Made by a program: the position numbers and the translations under genes | Notes under the pieces: generated by a model | What the model was told of the DNA's origin: nothing | What the model saw: the letters and a program-made list of their open reading frames with translations, nothing else | Databases searched by the model: none | Assembly (NCBI RefSeq): GCF_000969605.1 | Contig: NZ_JZUE01000037.1 | Coordinates: 1 to 40,790 of the forward strand | Source: Aquincola tertiaricarbonis | GTDB taxonomy: Bacteria > Pseudomonadota > Gammaproteobacteria > Burkholderiales > Burkholderiaceae_C | Length of the DNA stretch: 40,790 nt | Reading direction: 5' to 3' | Part shown: piece by piece, positions 1 to 9,384 of the stretch | How positions within the stretch are numbered: the first letter of the stretch is position 1 | How the letters are laid out: each line of letters opens with the position of its first letter

Positions 1-30
1 TCGCGAGTTCGAGTCTCGTTTCCCGCTCCA
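1..30 (+). tRNA. 3' end of tRNA-Gly (5' part outside window)
   Basis: The first 30 bases read as the T-arm and acceptor end of a tRNA: a T-loop with GTTCGAGTC, a flanking T-stem, a 3' acceptor strand TTCCCGCT and an encoded CCA at 28-30. The acceptor strand and T-arm match what I remember of betaproteobacterial tRNA-Gly(GCC). The anticodon lies outside the window, so the amino acid identity is an inference from those two parts. A terminator follows 11 bases later. Confidence 0.8.
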
Positions 31-41
31 GAATGCAATGC

Positions 42-76
42 AAACGGGGAAGCCAGTGGCTTCCCCGTTTTGTTTT
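42..76 (+). terminator. Rho-independent terminator of the tRNA transcript
   Basis: A perfect 13-bp stem (42-54 pairing with 58-70) with a three-base AGT loop is followed by a T-rich tail (TGTTTTG). The arm AAACGGGGAAGCC gives an A-tract on the 5' side and a T-tract on the 3' side, so it could work in both directions. It would end the tRNA-Gly transcript and possibly also the facing LysR gene, whose stop codon is at 100. Confidence 0.9.
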
Positions 77-99
77 GTGTCTGCCTTGCGTGCGTCGGA

Positions 100-1041
100 T
101 CAGGGCGAGGCGAATCCTGGCGCCAGGGCCCGACGCAGGCATTCCACCACCTCGTGCACTGCGCGCGGCGTGTGCGGGCTCCAAGGGCGGATGGCATGGA
201 TGGCGTCGCCGAAGAAGCCGACCGGGCGCCAGTCCGGGAGCACCACGCGCAGCCGGCCGGAGCCCAGCGCGGCGGCTGCGCTGAAGTCCGGCAACAGCGC
301 GATGCCCAGGCCATCGATCACCGCGTCACGCAGCACTTCGGAGTTGTTGGCGCGGAACGGGCCATGGACGGTCACCTCGATGCGCTCGGGCTCCGCAGCC
401 GCCTGCGCCTGCCGTTCGAACTGCCAGATGGACGGCCCGGGGCGCAGGTAGGCCAAAGCGTCATGTCCGGCCAACGCCGATGGATGCTCGGGCAGGCCGC
501 GCCGGTCGAGGTAGTCGGCGCTGGCCACCAGCAGGGTGCGGGAGTCGCAGAGCTTCCAGGCGACATGGTCGTCGGGCGGCGCATGGGTGTGGCGCACCGC
601 CAGGTCGAAGCCTTCGCGTGACAGCGGCACCAACCGGTCGGACAGCTCCAGGTCCACGCGGACGGACGAAAACGCGCGGTGGAAACCCGCCAGCGCCGGT
701 GCGATGTACTGGCGGCCCAGCGCCACCGGTGCGGTCAGGCGCAGCACGCCGCTGGGCGTGGCGGCCAGGTCGCGCACGCTGGCAAAGCTGCGCTGGATCT
801 GCTCGTAGGCGCCCCGCGTCTGGTCCACCAGCTGCTGGCCGGCCGGCGTGAGCCGCACGCTGCGGGTGGTGCGCTGCACCAGCGGAACGCCGGCCGCCCG
901 TTCCAGTTCGGTGATGCGCTGGCTGACCGCGGCCTTGCTCACCTGCAGCCTGGCGGCAGCCGCGGTGTAGCTGCCCGCCTCCGCCAGGGCGCCGAGGCAG
1001 TGCACATGAGCCCAGAGTTGGTCGGGAGACGTCGTAGTCAT
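100..1041 (-). CDS. LysR-type transcriptional regulator
   Basis: This 313-residue protein has the usual LysR length and layout. The N-terminal winged helix-turn-helix includes GSYTAAAARLQVSKAAVSQR and RTTRSVRLTPAG, and is followed by a substrate-binding domain of the type seen in the CrgA/YafC group (GVLRLTAPVALG, then IDGLGIALLPDF near the C-terminus). I chose the ATG at 1041. A longer frame begins with TTG at 1068, but that start lies inside a palindrome that looks like the regulator's own operator. No strong ribosome binding site is visible for either start. It is divergent from mmsA, so it probably controls mmsA and itself. The effector molecule cannot be read from the sequence. Confidence 0.9.
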   Translation of the reverse strand: MTTTSPDQLWAHVHCLGALAEAGSYTAAAARLQVSKAAVSQRITELERAAGVPLVQRTTRSVRLTPAGQQLVDQTRGAYEQIQRSFASVRDLAATPSGVLRLTAPVALGRQYIAPALAGFHRAFSSVRVDLELSDRLVPLSREGFDLAVRHTHAPPDDHVAWKLCDSRTLLVASADYLDRRGLPEHPSALAGHDALAYLRPGPSIWQFERQAQAAAEPERIEVTVHGPFRANNSEVLRDAVIDGLGIALLPDFSAAAALGSGRLRVVLPDWRPVGFFGDAIHAIRPWSPHTPRAVHEVVECLRRALAPGFASP

Positions 1042-1047
1042 CGGCTG

Positions 1048-1069
1048 ATTGTTCACCGCACTGAACAAT
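1048..1069. promoter_or_regulatory. Palindromic LysR-type operator
   Basis: A perfect 8-bp inverted repeat, ATTGTTCA (1048-1055) and TGAACAAT (1062-1069), is separated by six bases. It contains the T-N11-A core expected of LysR-family binding sites. It sits directly upstream of the lysR start at 1041, within the 113-bp gap to mmsA. That is the classic position for a site that represses the regulator and activates the divergent gene. Confidence 0.65.
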
Positions 1070-1087
1070 GCGTCTACGCGCCATGGC

Positions 1088-1116
1088 TGTGCATCGCGCT
1101 GCGCGGCTTCTAGACT
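1088..1116 (+). promoter_or_regulatory. Possible weak promoter of mmsA
   Basis: TAGACT at 1111-1116 resembles a -10 box. Seventeen bases upstream, TGTGCA (1088-1093) is only a poor match to a -35 box. A weak -35 downstream of a LysR site would fit an activator-dependent promoter. This is a visual match only. Confidence 0.25.
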
Positions 1117-1154
1117 CGCGGCCTCGCATCACCGCATCAGCAGCTGGAGACACC

Positions 1155-2671
<1,517 letters not shown>

Positions 2672-2675
<4 letters not shown>

Positions 2676-3208
2676 CGCCGGCGGCAAGGCAGTCGGTACG
2701 CCGCTGGCAGCGGGCCCCGGGCTCGCTGACCCAGCGGCTTTTTGCGTGGGGTGGTGAAGTGCGCGTGCAGCGGTTGCTGCAGGCGGTGGCGCCGTTGCTG
2801 CCCGGTGAGGCGTCCGATCTGGGCGTGCCGCCCGGCACCCGCTGCCTGGTGCGCGAGGTGGTGCTGCACGTGGGTGATGCGCCGGTGGTGTGGGCGCGCA
2901 GCGTGGCGCCGCACAGCGCGCTGCACGGGCCGTGGAAGGCCCTGGTGGGCCTGGGCCAGCGACCGTTGGCGGCGCTGCTGTTCGTCGATCGGTCGGTGCG
3001 CCGCACGCCGCTGGTGGCGGAGTGGCACGGGCGCGGGAGCCCGTGGCATCACCGGGCCAGCGACGCCTGGCAGCAGGTGGCGGGCGGCCACTGGCCCGGG
3101 CCGGTGGTGGCCGGGCGCAGCTCGGTGTTCTCGCGCGGCGAGGCGCCGCTGCGGGTGTTCGAGGCCTTCGTGCCCGGCATCTCCGCGCCGGTGCGCGGGC
3201 TTACCTGA
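2672..3208 (+). CDS. ubiC: Chorismate--pyruvate lyase
   Basis: The 178-residue product matches UbiC, which splits chorismate into 4-hydroxybenzoate and pyruvate, the first committed step of ubiquinone synthesis. Visible family features are SLTQRL near the N-terminus, [20 protein letters not shown] (the arginine of VRE contacts the product in the E. coli enzyme), RPLAALLF and a C-terminal RVFEAFVPG with the conserved glutamate. The start is GTG and overlaps the mmsA stop (GTGA), so translation is probably coupled although the pathways are unrelated. The 3' end overlaps the convergent kinase gene by eight bases, and no terminator is visible between them. Confidence 0.9.
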
Positions 3209-5111
3209 CCACGTCGACGCTGAAGCGCACTGCGCCGTAGGCGGTGCAGGCGTCGCCTTCGCACGGGCCGGGGCGGCCGGCGAAGGTGGAGCCGGGGCCG
3301 GTGTGGGCGGCGGCCAGGGCGGCCGCGTCGGCGCCGGTGGGCAGGAACAGGAAGGTGTCGCGCTTGCCGCGCAGGTGGTCGAAGCTGCGTGGCACGGCGG
3401 ACACGATGACGACGAAGTCCTCGCGCCCGGCGGGCTCCGAGGTCTCGATGGCCGCGTCCGCCGGCGGCAGCGTGAGCGGCTTGCCCGCGCTGATGCGATT
3501 GGCCCGGGCCATCGTGTTGGGATGCAGCAGCACCAGCGAGCCGTCGGGGCCCTTGACCAGCGTGTAGACGTAGCCGTCGCGCGACGAGGTGACGGTGTAG
3601 CGCAGCCGGTCGCGGCCGATGCGCAGCTGCGGTCGCGCAGAGGACGCTTCCACGCTGAAACCCGGCGTCTGCGCCTGCACGATGCGGTCGAGTTCACCGT
3701 CGACGGTAAAGGGCAGGTTCGGCGCGGGGATTGGTGCGGGCGCAGGCGACGGGGCGGGCAGGGGCGCCGGCGCCGGAGACGGCGTGGGTGCCGGCGCAGG
3801 TGCCGTCGCCACCACCGGCGGCGCGGGCGGCGGCTTGCCGGGTGTCAGCGCGAAGAACGCGCCCACACCGCCAAGCACCAGCACGCCGGCGCCGATGCCG
3901 ATCCACCGGCCCGAGCGGCCGCCGGCCGTCGTCGCCCCACCGGCGGCGGCGGCGCGCCCTGCGGCCGAAGCGGGCGTGCCGGTCGCGGCCGGCGGCGGTG
4001 GTGCCTCGCCCTGCAAGACCGTCTGCACGTCCGGCGCGCCGCCGGGGCCCAGGCCCATGTCGGCGCGGAAGGCTTCGATGCTCGGCGTGCGGTCTTCGGG
4101 CCGCACCTTCAACGCCCGGTCGACCGCGGCCAGGAAGGTTCCGCTGTAGAGGCCGCGTGCGGCCTCCGTCAGCGGCTGGTAGCTGTCGCCCATCATGCGG
4201 CCGACCGACACCGGTGGCGTGCGGCCCTGGATGGCGAAATACACCACCGCGGCCAGCGCATAGACGTCGGTCCACGGTCCCTGCTTCATGCTGGGCACCT
4301 CGGCGTATTGCTCCAGCGGCGCATAGCCGGGCTTGAGGATGACGGTCAGCGCCTGCGTCATGTCGCCGATCACGCGGCGGGCGGCGCCGAAGTCCAGCAG
4401 CAGCGGCTTGCCGCTGCCGGCCAGCAGGATGATGTTGTCGGGCGCGATGTCGCGGTGGTAGCAATGCTCGGCGTGGATAACGGCCAGCGCCTCGGTCAGC
4501 GGCGCCAGCAGGCCGCGCAGCCAGGCTTCGTCGGGCGCGGCGCCCATCTCGCGCAGCTTGTCCTTCAGCGTCATGCCCTCGTAGAAGGGCATCACCATGT
4601 ACGCGGTGCCGTTGGCTTCCCAGAAGCGGTAGACCTTCACCAGCGACGGGTGATCGAACTGCGCCAGCAGCCGGGCCTCGTTGACGAAGCTCTTCAGGCC
4701 GGCCTCGAAGGTCTCGCGGTGACGCTCGCTCTTGACCGACACCTGCGTGCCGCCCTTGCGCGCCGCCAGCGCCGAAGGCATGTACTCCTTCAGCGCGACG
4801 CGGCGGTGCAGCGAGTGGTCCTGTGCCAGGTAGACGATGCCGAAGCCGCCTTCGCCCAGCACCCGCGTCAGCTCGAATTCGCCGAGGCGGGTGCCCACCG
4901 GCAAGGCGTTGCCGTTGTCGTCGGGCGAGGCCGCAGGCGGGCGCGGGGGCGGCTGGTCGGTGCCCAGCAAAGGCGACGGTGCGAAGACGGTGCGCTCATC
5001 GTCGGCCGCAGCGGCTGCGGGTGTCGGCGCGTCGGCGGGCGTGGACCCGGCGGCAGGCGGCACCGGTGGCCGGATGAGGGTGCGATCATCGTCGTCGTCA
5101 GTGGAACTCAT
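3201..5111 (-). CDS. ppkA: T6SS-associated serine/threonine protein kinase (PpkA-like), membrane-anchored
   Basis: The 636-residue product begins with a disordered, acidic N-terminus, followed by a Hanks-type kinase domain (about 78-350). The domain has the glycine loop LGEGGFGIVY, the lysine of VALK (108), HRDIAPDN (219-226) and DFG (240-242). A Pro/Ala-rich linker, one membrane segment (about 403-422) and a long Pro-Ala repeat lead to a C-terminal domain (about 468-636) resembling DUF4384. The catalytic loop has IAPDN where eukaryotic-type kinases have LKPEN, a variant I associate with T6SS-linked kinases. The start is the ATG overlapping the tagF stop (ATGA). Two N-terminal threonines (T11 in DRTLIRPP, T41 in ERTVFAP) look like phosphorylation sites. 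It most likely switches secretion on through the FHA protein. Confidence 0.92.
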   Translation of the reverse strand: MSSTDDDDDRTLIRPPVPPAAGSTPADAPTPAAAAADDERTVFAPSPLLGTDQPPPRPPAASPDDNGNALPVGTRLGEFELTRVLGEGGFGIVYLAQDHSLHRRVALKEYMPSALAARKGGTQVSVKSERHRETFEAGLKSFVNEARLLAQFDHPSLVKVYRFWEANGTAYMVMPFYEGMTLKDKLREMGAAPDEAWLRGLLAPLTEALAVIHAEHCYHRDIAPDNIILLAGSGKPLLLDFGAARRVIGDMTQALTVILKPGYAPLEQYAEVPSMKQGPWTDVYALAAVVYFAIQGRTPPVSVGRMMGDSYQPLTEAARGLYSGTFLAAVDRALKVRPEDRTPSIEAFRADMGLGPGGAPDVQTVLQGEAPPPPAATGTPASAAGRAAAAGGATTAGGRSGRWIGIGAGVLVLGGVGAFFALTPGKPPPAPPVVATAPAPAPTPSPAPAPLPAPSPAPAPIPAPNLPFTVDGELDRIVQAQTPGFSVEASSARPQLRIGRDRLRYTVTSSRDGYVYTLVKGPDGSLVLLHPNTMARANRISAGKPLTLPPADAAIETSEPAGREDFVVIVSAVPRSFDHLRGKRDTFLFLPTGADAAALAAAHTGPGSTFAGRPGPCEGDACTAYGAVRFSVDVVR

Positions 5112-5836
5112 CGTGATGCGTCTGCGTTGGCCGGGCCATTGTCCGCCAGCGGCTGCGGCAGGCCGCCGAACAGCAGACCGGGCAGGCCGGCGGTGGCCAG
5201 GCCTTCGGAGCGCAGCAGCTGCGGCGTGGCCAGGTCCGCTTCGGCATACCAGTAGGCGGCGCCGCGGGCCTGCATCAGGCCCGCGGACAGCCAGTCGGCG
5301 GCCACGCGCGCCGCCCCATGGCGATGGCCACCGAGCGCCAGGCGCTGCACCCCGCCGGCGGCGGGCGCTGCGAGCAGCGGCGGCGGGCCGCCTGTCCACG
5401 GCGGTGTGCCGATGCGCTGCAACTCGGCTTCCAGCGCGTCGATGGTCCAGTCCTCGTGCAGCGCATCGGCCGCGGCCTCGTCGATGCGCAGCAGCCAGGC
5501 CCACAGCGCTTCCATCGCGTCGGTCTCCGAAGGCAGGGCGGGCAGGGGCTGCGCGATCGTCAGCGGGTAGTAGCGGCCGACGCGGTCCACCGAGGGCATC
5601 AGCACGCCGGCCCAGGGCTGCTCGTCCATCACGCCGGGCATCAGCAGGAAGCGCCAGCTCGGGCTGGCGAGGTAGCCGTCCAGCCAACCCGGCTGCTGCT
5701 GCAGGCCGGCCAGGCCGGCCGACAGCCATTCGTCCCAGCGCTGCACGAAGGCCGGCGGCAGCCGGCGGCTGGCGAAGTCGCCCAGCGTCGGCAGCTTGCC
5801 GTGCCAACCGGCGGCGGGTGCCTGCACCGCGCTCAC
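5108..5836 (-). CDS. tagF: T6SS-associated protein TagF
   Basis: The 242-residue product has the TagF hallmark GWHGKLPTLGDFASRRLP at its N-terminus, then WLSAGL and PGVMDEQPWAGVLMPSVDRVGRYYPLT, all typical of this family. In other species TagF holds T6SS firing back post-translationally, acting together with or in parallel to the kinase/phosphatase pathway and binding Fha. I chose the GTG at 5836 because its bases overlap the tssM stop (GTGA) and the family motif starts about ten residues later; the longer frame to 6013 lies inside tssM. Its stop overlaps the kinase start. In some species TagF is fused to PppA; here they are separate genes. Confidence 0.92.
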   Translation of the reverse strand: MSAVQAPAAGWHGKLPTLGDFASRRLPPAFVQRWDEWLSAGLAGLQQQPGWLDGYLASPSWRFLLMPGVMDEQPWAGVLMPSVDRVGRYYPLTIAQPLPALPSETDAMEALWAWLLRIDEAAADALHEDWTIDALEAELQRIGTPPWTGGPPPLLAAPAAGGVQRLALGGHRHGAARVAADWLSAGLMQARGAAYWYAEADLATPQLLRSEGLATAGLPGLLFGGLPQPLADNGPANADASR

Positions 5837-8800
5837 AAGGCGCCCGGGCAGCGGAACTGCTGGATCTCGCGCAGCCGGAAGGGGTTCAGCACGCTGTTGG
5901 CGGTGACGTCGAAGCGCACGCGCTGGCCTTCCAGCGTCATCAGCACGCTGAATTTCTCGGGCTGGGCCGAGGGCTGCACCTCGAAGCGGTCGAACAGCCG
6001 GAACAGCGCCCACGGCCCTTCGAACACCAGCGGCGCCGCGCCCGGCGTGCTGCTGAGCCTGACGGTGGAGGCGACCCGCTGGCTGGGCCAGCTCACGGTG
6101 GCGGCGCTGGCCGCGCCGGGGGTGAACTTCACCACCTGGCCATCGATGTCCAGCGTCACCTCCTGCAGCGTGCCCAGCTCAGCCGCGCGCAGATCCAGCT
6201 TGAAGCCCGGCGTGCGCCCGCCGCCGCGGAAGAAGGCTTCCTTGATGCGTGACGCACGCTGGAAATCGGCCAGTGCCGCGGGCGCAGCGGGGCGGGTGCC
6301 ATCGGCCAGCGGCTTGTAGGTCCAGGTGGCGCCGCTGGTGTCGACCAGCGCGGCCAGCCGGCGGTTGTAGAACTCGTCGAGCAGGCCGCCGGGCGCGAAG
6401 AGCTGGCCGAAGTCTTCCGGCAGCACGTCGGCCCGCGAGCTGGGCGCGAACGGATAGCGGTTGGCCACCGCGCGGGTGCAGAAGTCGAAGATCGGCTTCA
6501 GGTCGCCGGTCATCACGTCGCGCTCGGCCACGCGACCTTGCTTGGCGCTCACGTCGGCCAGCTGTTCCAGCATCGAGCGCACCGGCTCCGGCTGCTGCGC
6601 GGCCACCAGCTTGGCGGCGCCGCCACCGGCCGGCGGCGGCGGCGACTTGCTCTTCTGCGCCGCGTCGATGGCCTGCAGCTGTGCGAACACCTCGCCGAAG
6701 GCCTTTACCGTGTCGTCGATGGGCGCCGGCTGGCCCTGCACCTGGCGGCGGATGCTGGCGAAATGGTCGTCCACCATCTTCTCGACCGGCCCGGCCGACG
6801 GCGCCACGGCGGGCCCGCCGCCGGCCAGCTTGGCGAGGTCGGCCTTGGCCTGGTTGGCGGCCTGCGCGGCCTTGTCCAGCGCACCCGGCGCCGCGGCAGG
6901 CGGCACCAGCGTGGTCTCCTGCGCCACGGCGGCGAGGTAGAGCTTCAGCGGCGAATCGACGCCCGACAGCAGCCGCGCGACTTCCATGCTGCGCTCCAGG
7001 CTCGTGAGCTTGACCAGCCGCACGTCGGCCAGGTACGCGTCCCAGGCCTTGATGTAGTCCTGCAGGTACAGGCGCCGCACGCGGTCGGTGAGCTCATTGC
7101 CCAGCAGGGCATTGGCGGCCTGGCCGGCGCTGGCCTTGCGGCCGAACACCCATTGCTCCTCGGCCTGGAGCTGCGCGGCCGACAGGCCCACGCTGCCCTG
7201 GAAGGCCTGCACATAGCCCTGGCGCGTATAGAAGCCCGGCACGCCGCGCGACAGCGGCTCGCCGCTGGCCCGCTCGAACACCTTGTCGGCCTGCGGGCCG
7301 GCCTTGGCGGCCACCGAGAACTCCGGCAGGTCGCCGCGGAAGCGCCGCTTCAGCCGGCTGTAGATGCGGTACTCGATGGGGAAGGAGGCCAGCATGTCGC
7401 GCACGCTGGTCACCAGCGCGGTGTCGATCGGCCGCGCGCTCTGCGGCGCGCCCTGGGCCAGCAGCGCATCCAGGTGGGCATCCAGCGCGGCCCGCTGCTC
7501 GGGCGGCAGGTTGCGGAACTGCGCATCCCAGTCGATGCCGATCCAGGCCTTGAGCGTGGGTGCGTCGAACTGGTCGGGCGTGTAGAGCATCAGGTAGGCC
7601 TTGAGCGCCTCGTAGGCCTGCTCCAGGTTGTCCTTGTTGGCCGCGCGCAGGCGCTCTTCCAGCCGCTGGGCCACGCGCGGCAGCAGCGCATGTTCCAGCA
7701 GTCGGCGGTAGCCCAGGCGGGCGCCGGCATCCAGCTTGTCGCCCTGGTACAGGCCCAGGGTGTCCAGCAGCGGCGGATCGTCGAGCGAGAAACGTTCACT
7801 CTGCGCGGCATTACGCACCGCCGTGAGCGCCGGTGCGATCGGCGCAGGGTCGGCGCTGGTGGCCGGCGGCAGTGCGTCCACCGCCTGCTGCAGCGCCGGC
7901 AGCCTGGCGGCCACTTCGGCGTCGTAGGCCTGGTTGCGCACGTAGCTCACCGCCCAGCCCACGGCCAGCGCAGTGCCGGCCACGGCCACGGTGGCGAAGC
8001 CGGCCATGCGCAGCGCGAAGCGCCGCCGCTCGGCCTGCGGATTGGCTGAGACCAGGTGCGCCTCCGGGAACACCACGTCCTGCAGCAGCCGCTTGAGGAA
8101 GAAGCTCTTGCCACGGGCACCGGCCAGCGTGGCCGCACCCCGGCGCTCCAGCCCGAAGGAGCGCGACAGCAGCCCCATCACGCGGTCGATCGGCGTGCCT
8201 TCCTGCGTGCCGCTGGTGAAGTACACGCCGCGCAGGTCCACCCGGTCCTGCAGCGCCGGCGCGGGGCCGAACACCTGCTGCAGGAAGCCGGCCAGCACCG
8301 GCTTCAGGCTCGCGAATTCCTGCGGGAAGGCGAACATCGCGGCCCGCTTGGCCACGTCGCGCTCGGCCTGCAGCCGGTCGATCAGCCCGGCCGACAGGCG
8401 CTCTTCCAGCGCGCGGAACTGCGCATCGAAGTCGGCCAGCGGGTTCTCGGCCGGCTGGGCGCCGTGCGGGAAGGTGAAGCCCCAGACCTGGTCGCGCTCT
8501 TCCTTGCCCAGCGCGTCGAAGCTCTCCATGAAGCCGGCGATCAGGTCGGCCTTGGTCACCATCACGTAGACCGGCGGGCGCACGCCCAGCTTGGTCTGCA
8601 GCTCCTGCAGCCGGGCGCGCAGCGCGGCCGCATGCTCCTGCCGTTCGGTCGCGCCCTGCTGCAGCAGGTCCTGCACGTTGACGGTCAGCAGCACGCCGTT
8701 GATCGGCCGGCGCGGCCGCGACTTGCGCAGCAGGCCGAGGAAGTTGTCCCAGGCCGAGGCATCGACCTGGCGGTCGGATTCCTGCGTGGCGTAGCGGCCG

Positions 8801-9363
8801 GCGGTGTCGATCAGCACCGCATCGGCGGTGAACCACCAGTCACAGTGGCGGGTACCGCCCACGCCCTTGACGGCCGCGCCCTGCTGGCTGTCGGCGCCGA
8901 TGAAGTCCAGCCCGGCATGCAGCAGCGCCGTGGTCTTGCCCGAGCCCGGCGCGCCGACGAAGACGTACCAGGGCAGCTCGTACAGCGCGTCCGATCCGCT
9001 GAGCCAGCGGCGACCCCGGCCGCCGGCCTTCAGCTTGGCCACCGCCTCGCGGAAGCGCTGGTCCAGCACCTGCGCTTCCTGGTCGCTGGCGCTGGGGCCC
9101 GGCGCGATGCCCTGCAGCAGCGCGGCATTGGCCTGCTTGCGGCGCCAGGCCAGCCAGCCCAGGCGGCCCAGCCACAGCAGCCACATCAGCACGATGACGA
9201 CCGCGCGCGCCATCGCGCTGCCCAGCGGCCGCGACACCTGGCCTGCCGCATCGGCACCGAAGGCCAGCAGCGGTCCCAGCCACCAGACGATGGCGCTCAG
9301 CGCCAGCACCGCCAAACTGCCGAGCACGGCAGGGCCCAGCAACACGTTCAACACACGTTTCAT
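5833..9363 (-). CDS. tssM: T6SS membrane-complex protein TssM (IcmF family)
   Basis: The 1176-residue product is the large inner-membrane protein that joins TssL to the periplasm and, in the classical system, to TssJ. It has two N-terminal membrane segments (about 10-35 and 50-72), then a cytoplasmic NTPase-like domain with a Walker A motif GAPGSGKTT (137-145) and the switch-like DTAGRY. A third membrane segment (about 450-472) precedes a long periplasmic part ending in the IcmF C-terminal beta domain. Length and order are normal for the family, and the Walker A residues are intact. It lies 21 bases downstream of tssL and overlaps tagF, as expected for an operon. A GGAG lies about ten bases before the ATG. 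Confidence 0.96.
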   Translation of the reverse strand: MKRVLNVLLGPAVLGSLAVLALSAIVWWLGPLLAFGADAAGQVSRPLGSAMARAVVIVLMWLLWLGRLGWLAWRRKQANAALLQGIAPGPSASDQEAQVLDQRFREAVAKLKAGGRGRRWLSGSDALYELPWYVFVGAPGSGKTTALLHAGLDFIGADSQQGAAVKGVGGTRHCDWWFTADAVLIDTAGRYATQESDRQVDASAWDNFLGLLRKSRPRRPINGVLLTVNVQDLLQQGATERQEHAAALRARLQELQTKLGVRPPVYVMVTKADLIAGFMESFDALGKEERDQVWGFTFPHGAQPAENPLADFDAQFRALEERLSAGLIDRLQAERDVAKRAAMFAFPQEFASLKPVLAGFLQQVFGPAPALQDRVDLRGVYFTSGTQEGTPIDRVMGLLSRSFGLERRGAATLAGARGKSFFLKRLLQDVVFPEAHLVSANPQAERRRFALRMAGFATVAVAGTALAVGWAVSYVRNQAYDAEVAARLPALQQAVDALPPATSADPAPIAPALTAVRNAAQSERFSLDDPPLLDTLGLYQGDKLDAGARLGYRRLLEHALLPRVAQRLEERLRAANKDNLEQAYEALKAYLMLYTPDQFDAPTLKAWIGIDWDAQFRNLPPEQRAALDAHLDALLAQGAPQSARPIDTALVTSVRDMLASFPIEYRIYSRLKRRFRGDLPEFSVAAKAGPQADKVFERASGEPLSRGVPGFYTRQGYVQAFQGSVGLSAAQLQAEEQWVFGRKASAGQAANALLGNELTDRVRRLYLQDYIKAWDAYLADVRLVKLTSLERSMEVARLLSGVDSPLKLYLAAVAQETTLVPPAAAPGALDKAAQAANQAKADLAKLAGGGPAVAPSAGPVEKMVDDHFASIRRQVQGQPAPIDDTVKAFGEVFAQLQAIDAAQKSKSPPPPAGGGAAKLVAAQQPEPVRSMLEQLADVSAKQGRVAERDVMTGDLKPIFDFCTRAVANRYPFAPSSRADVLPEDFGQLFAPGGLLDEFYNRRLAALVDTSGATWTYKPLADGTRPAAPAALADFQRASRIKEAFFRGGGRTPGFKLDLRAAELGTLQEVTLDIDGQVVKFTPGAASAATVSWPSQRVASTVRLSSTPGAAPLVFEGPWALFRLFDRFEVQPSAQPEKFSVLMTLEGQRVRFDVTANSVLNPFRLREIQQFRCPGAL

Positions 9364-9384
9364 GGACTGTGGCTCCGGCAGGCT

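Noticed and set aside
3721-3850. Pro-Ala repeat region as a DNA repeat or CRISPR-like array
   Set aside because: It is the coding sequence of a Pro/Ala-rich linker in the kinase; no regular spacer-repeat pattern is present, and no CRISPR array was seen anywhere in the window.
2742-5255. Long open frame on the plus strand across the kinase gene
   Set aside because: It is an antisense shadow: arginine, glycine and histidine-rich, no domain, and opposite a clear kinase. Such frames are expected at this G+C content.
5112-5807. N-terminal extension of the kinase frame up to 5807
   Set aside because: The added part is arginine/alanine-rich and lies within tagF in another frame; the ATG overlapping the tagF stop gives a normal kinase N-terminus.
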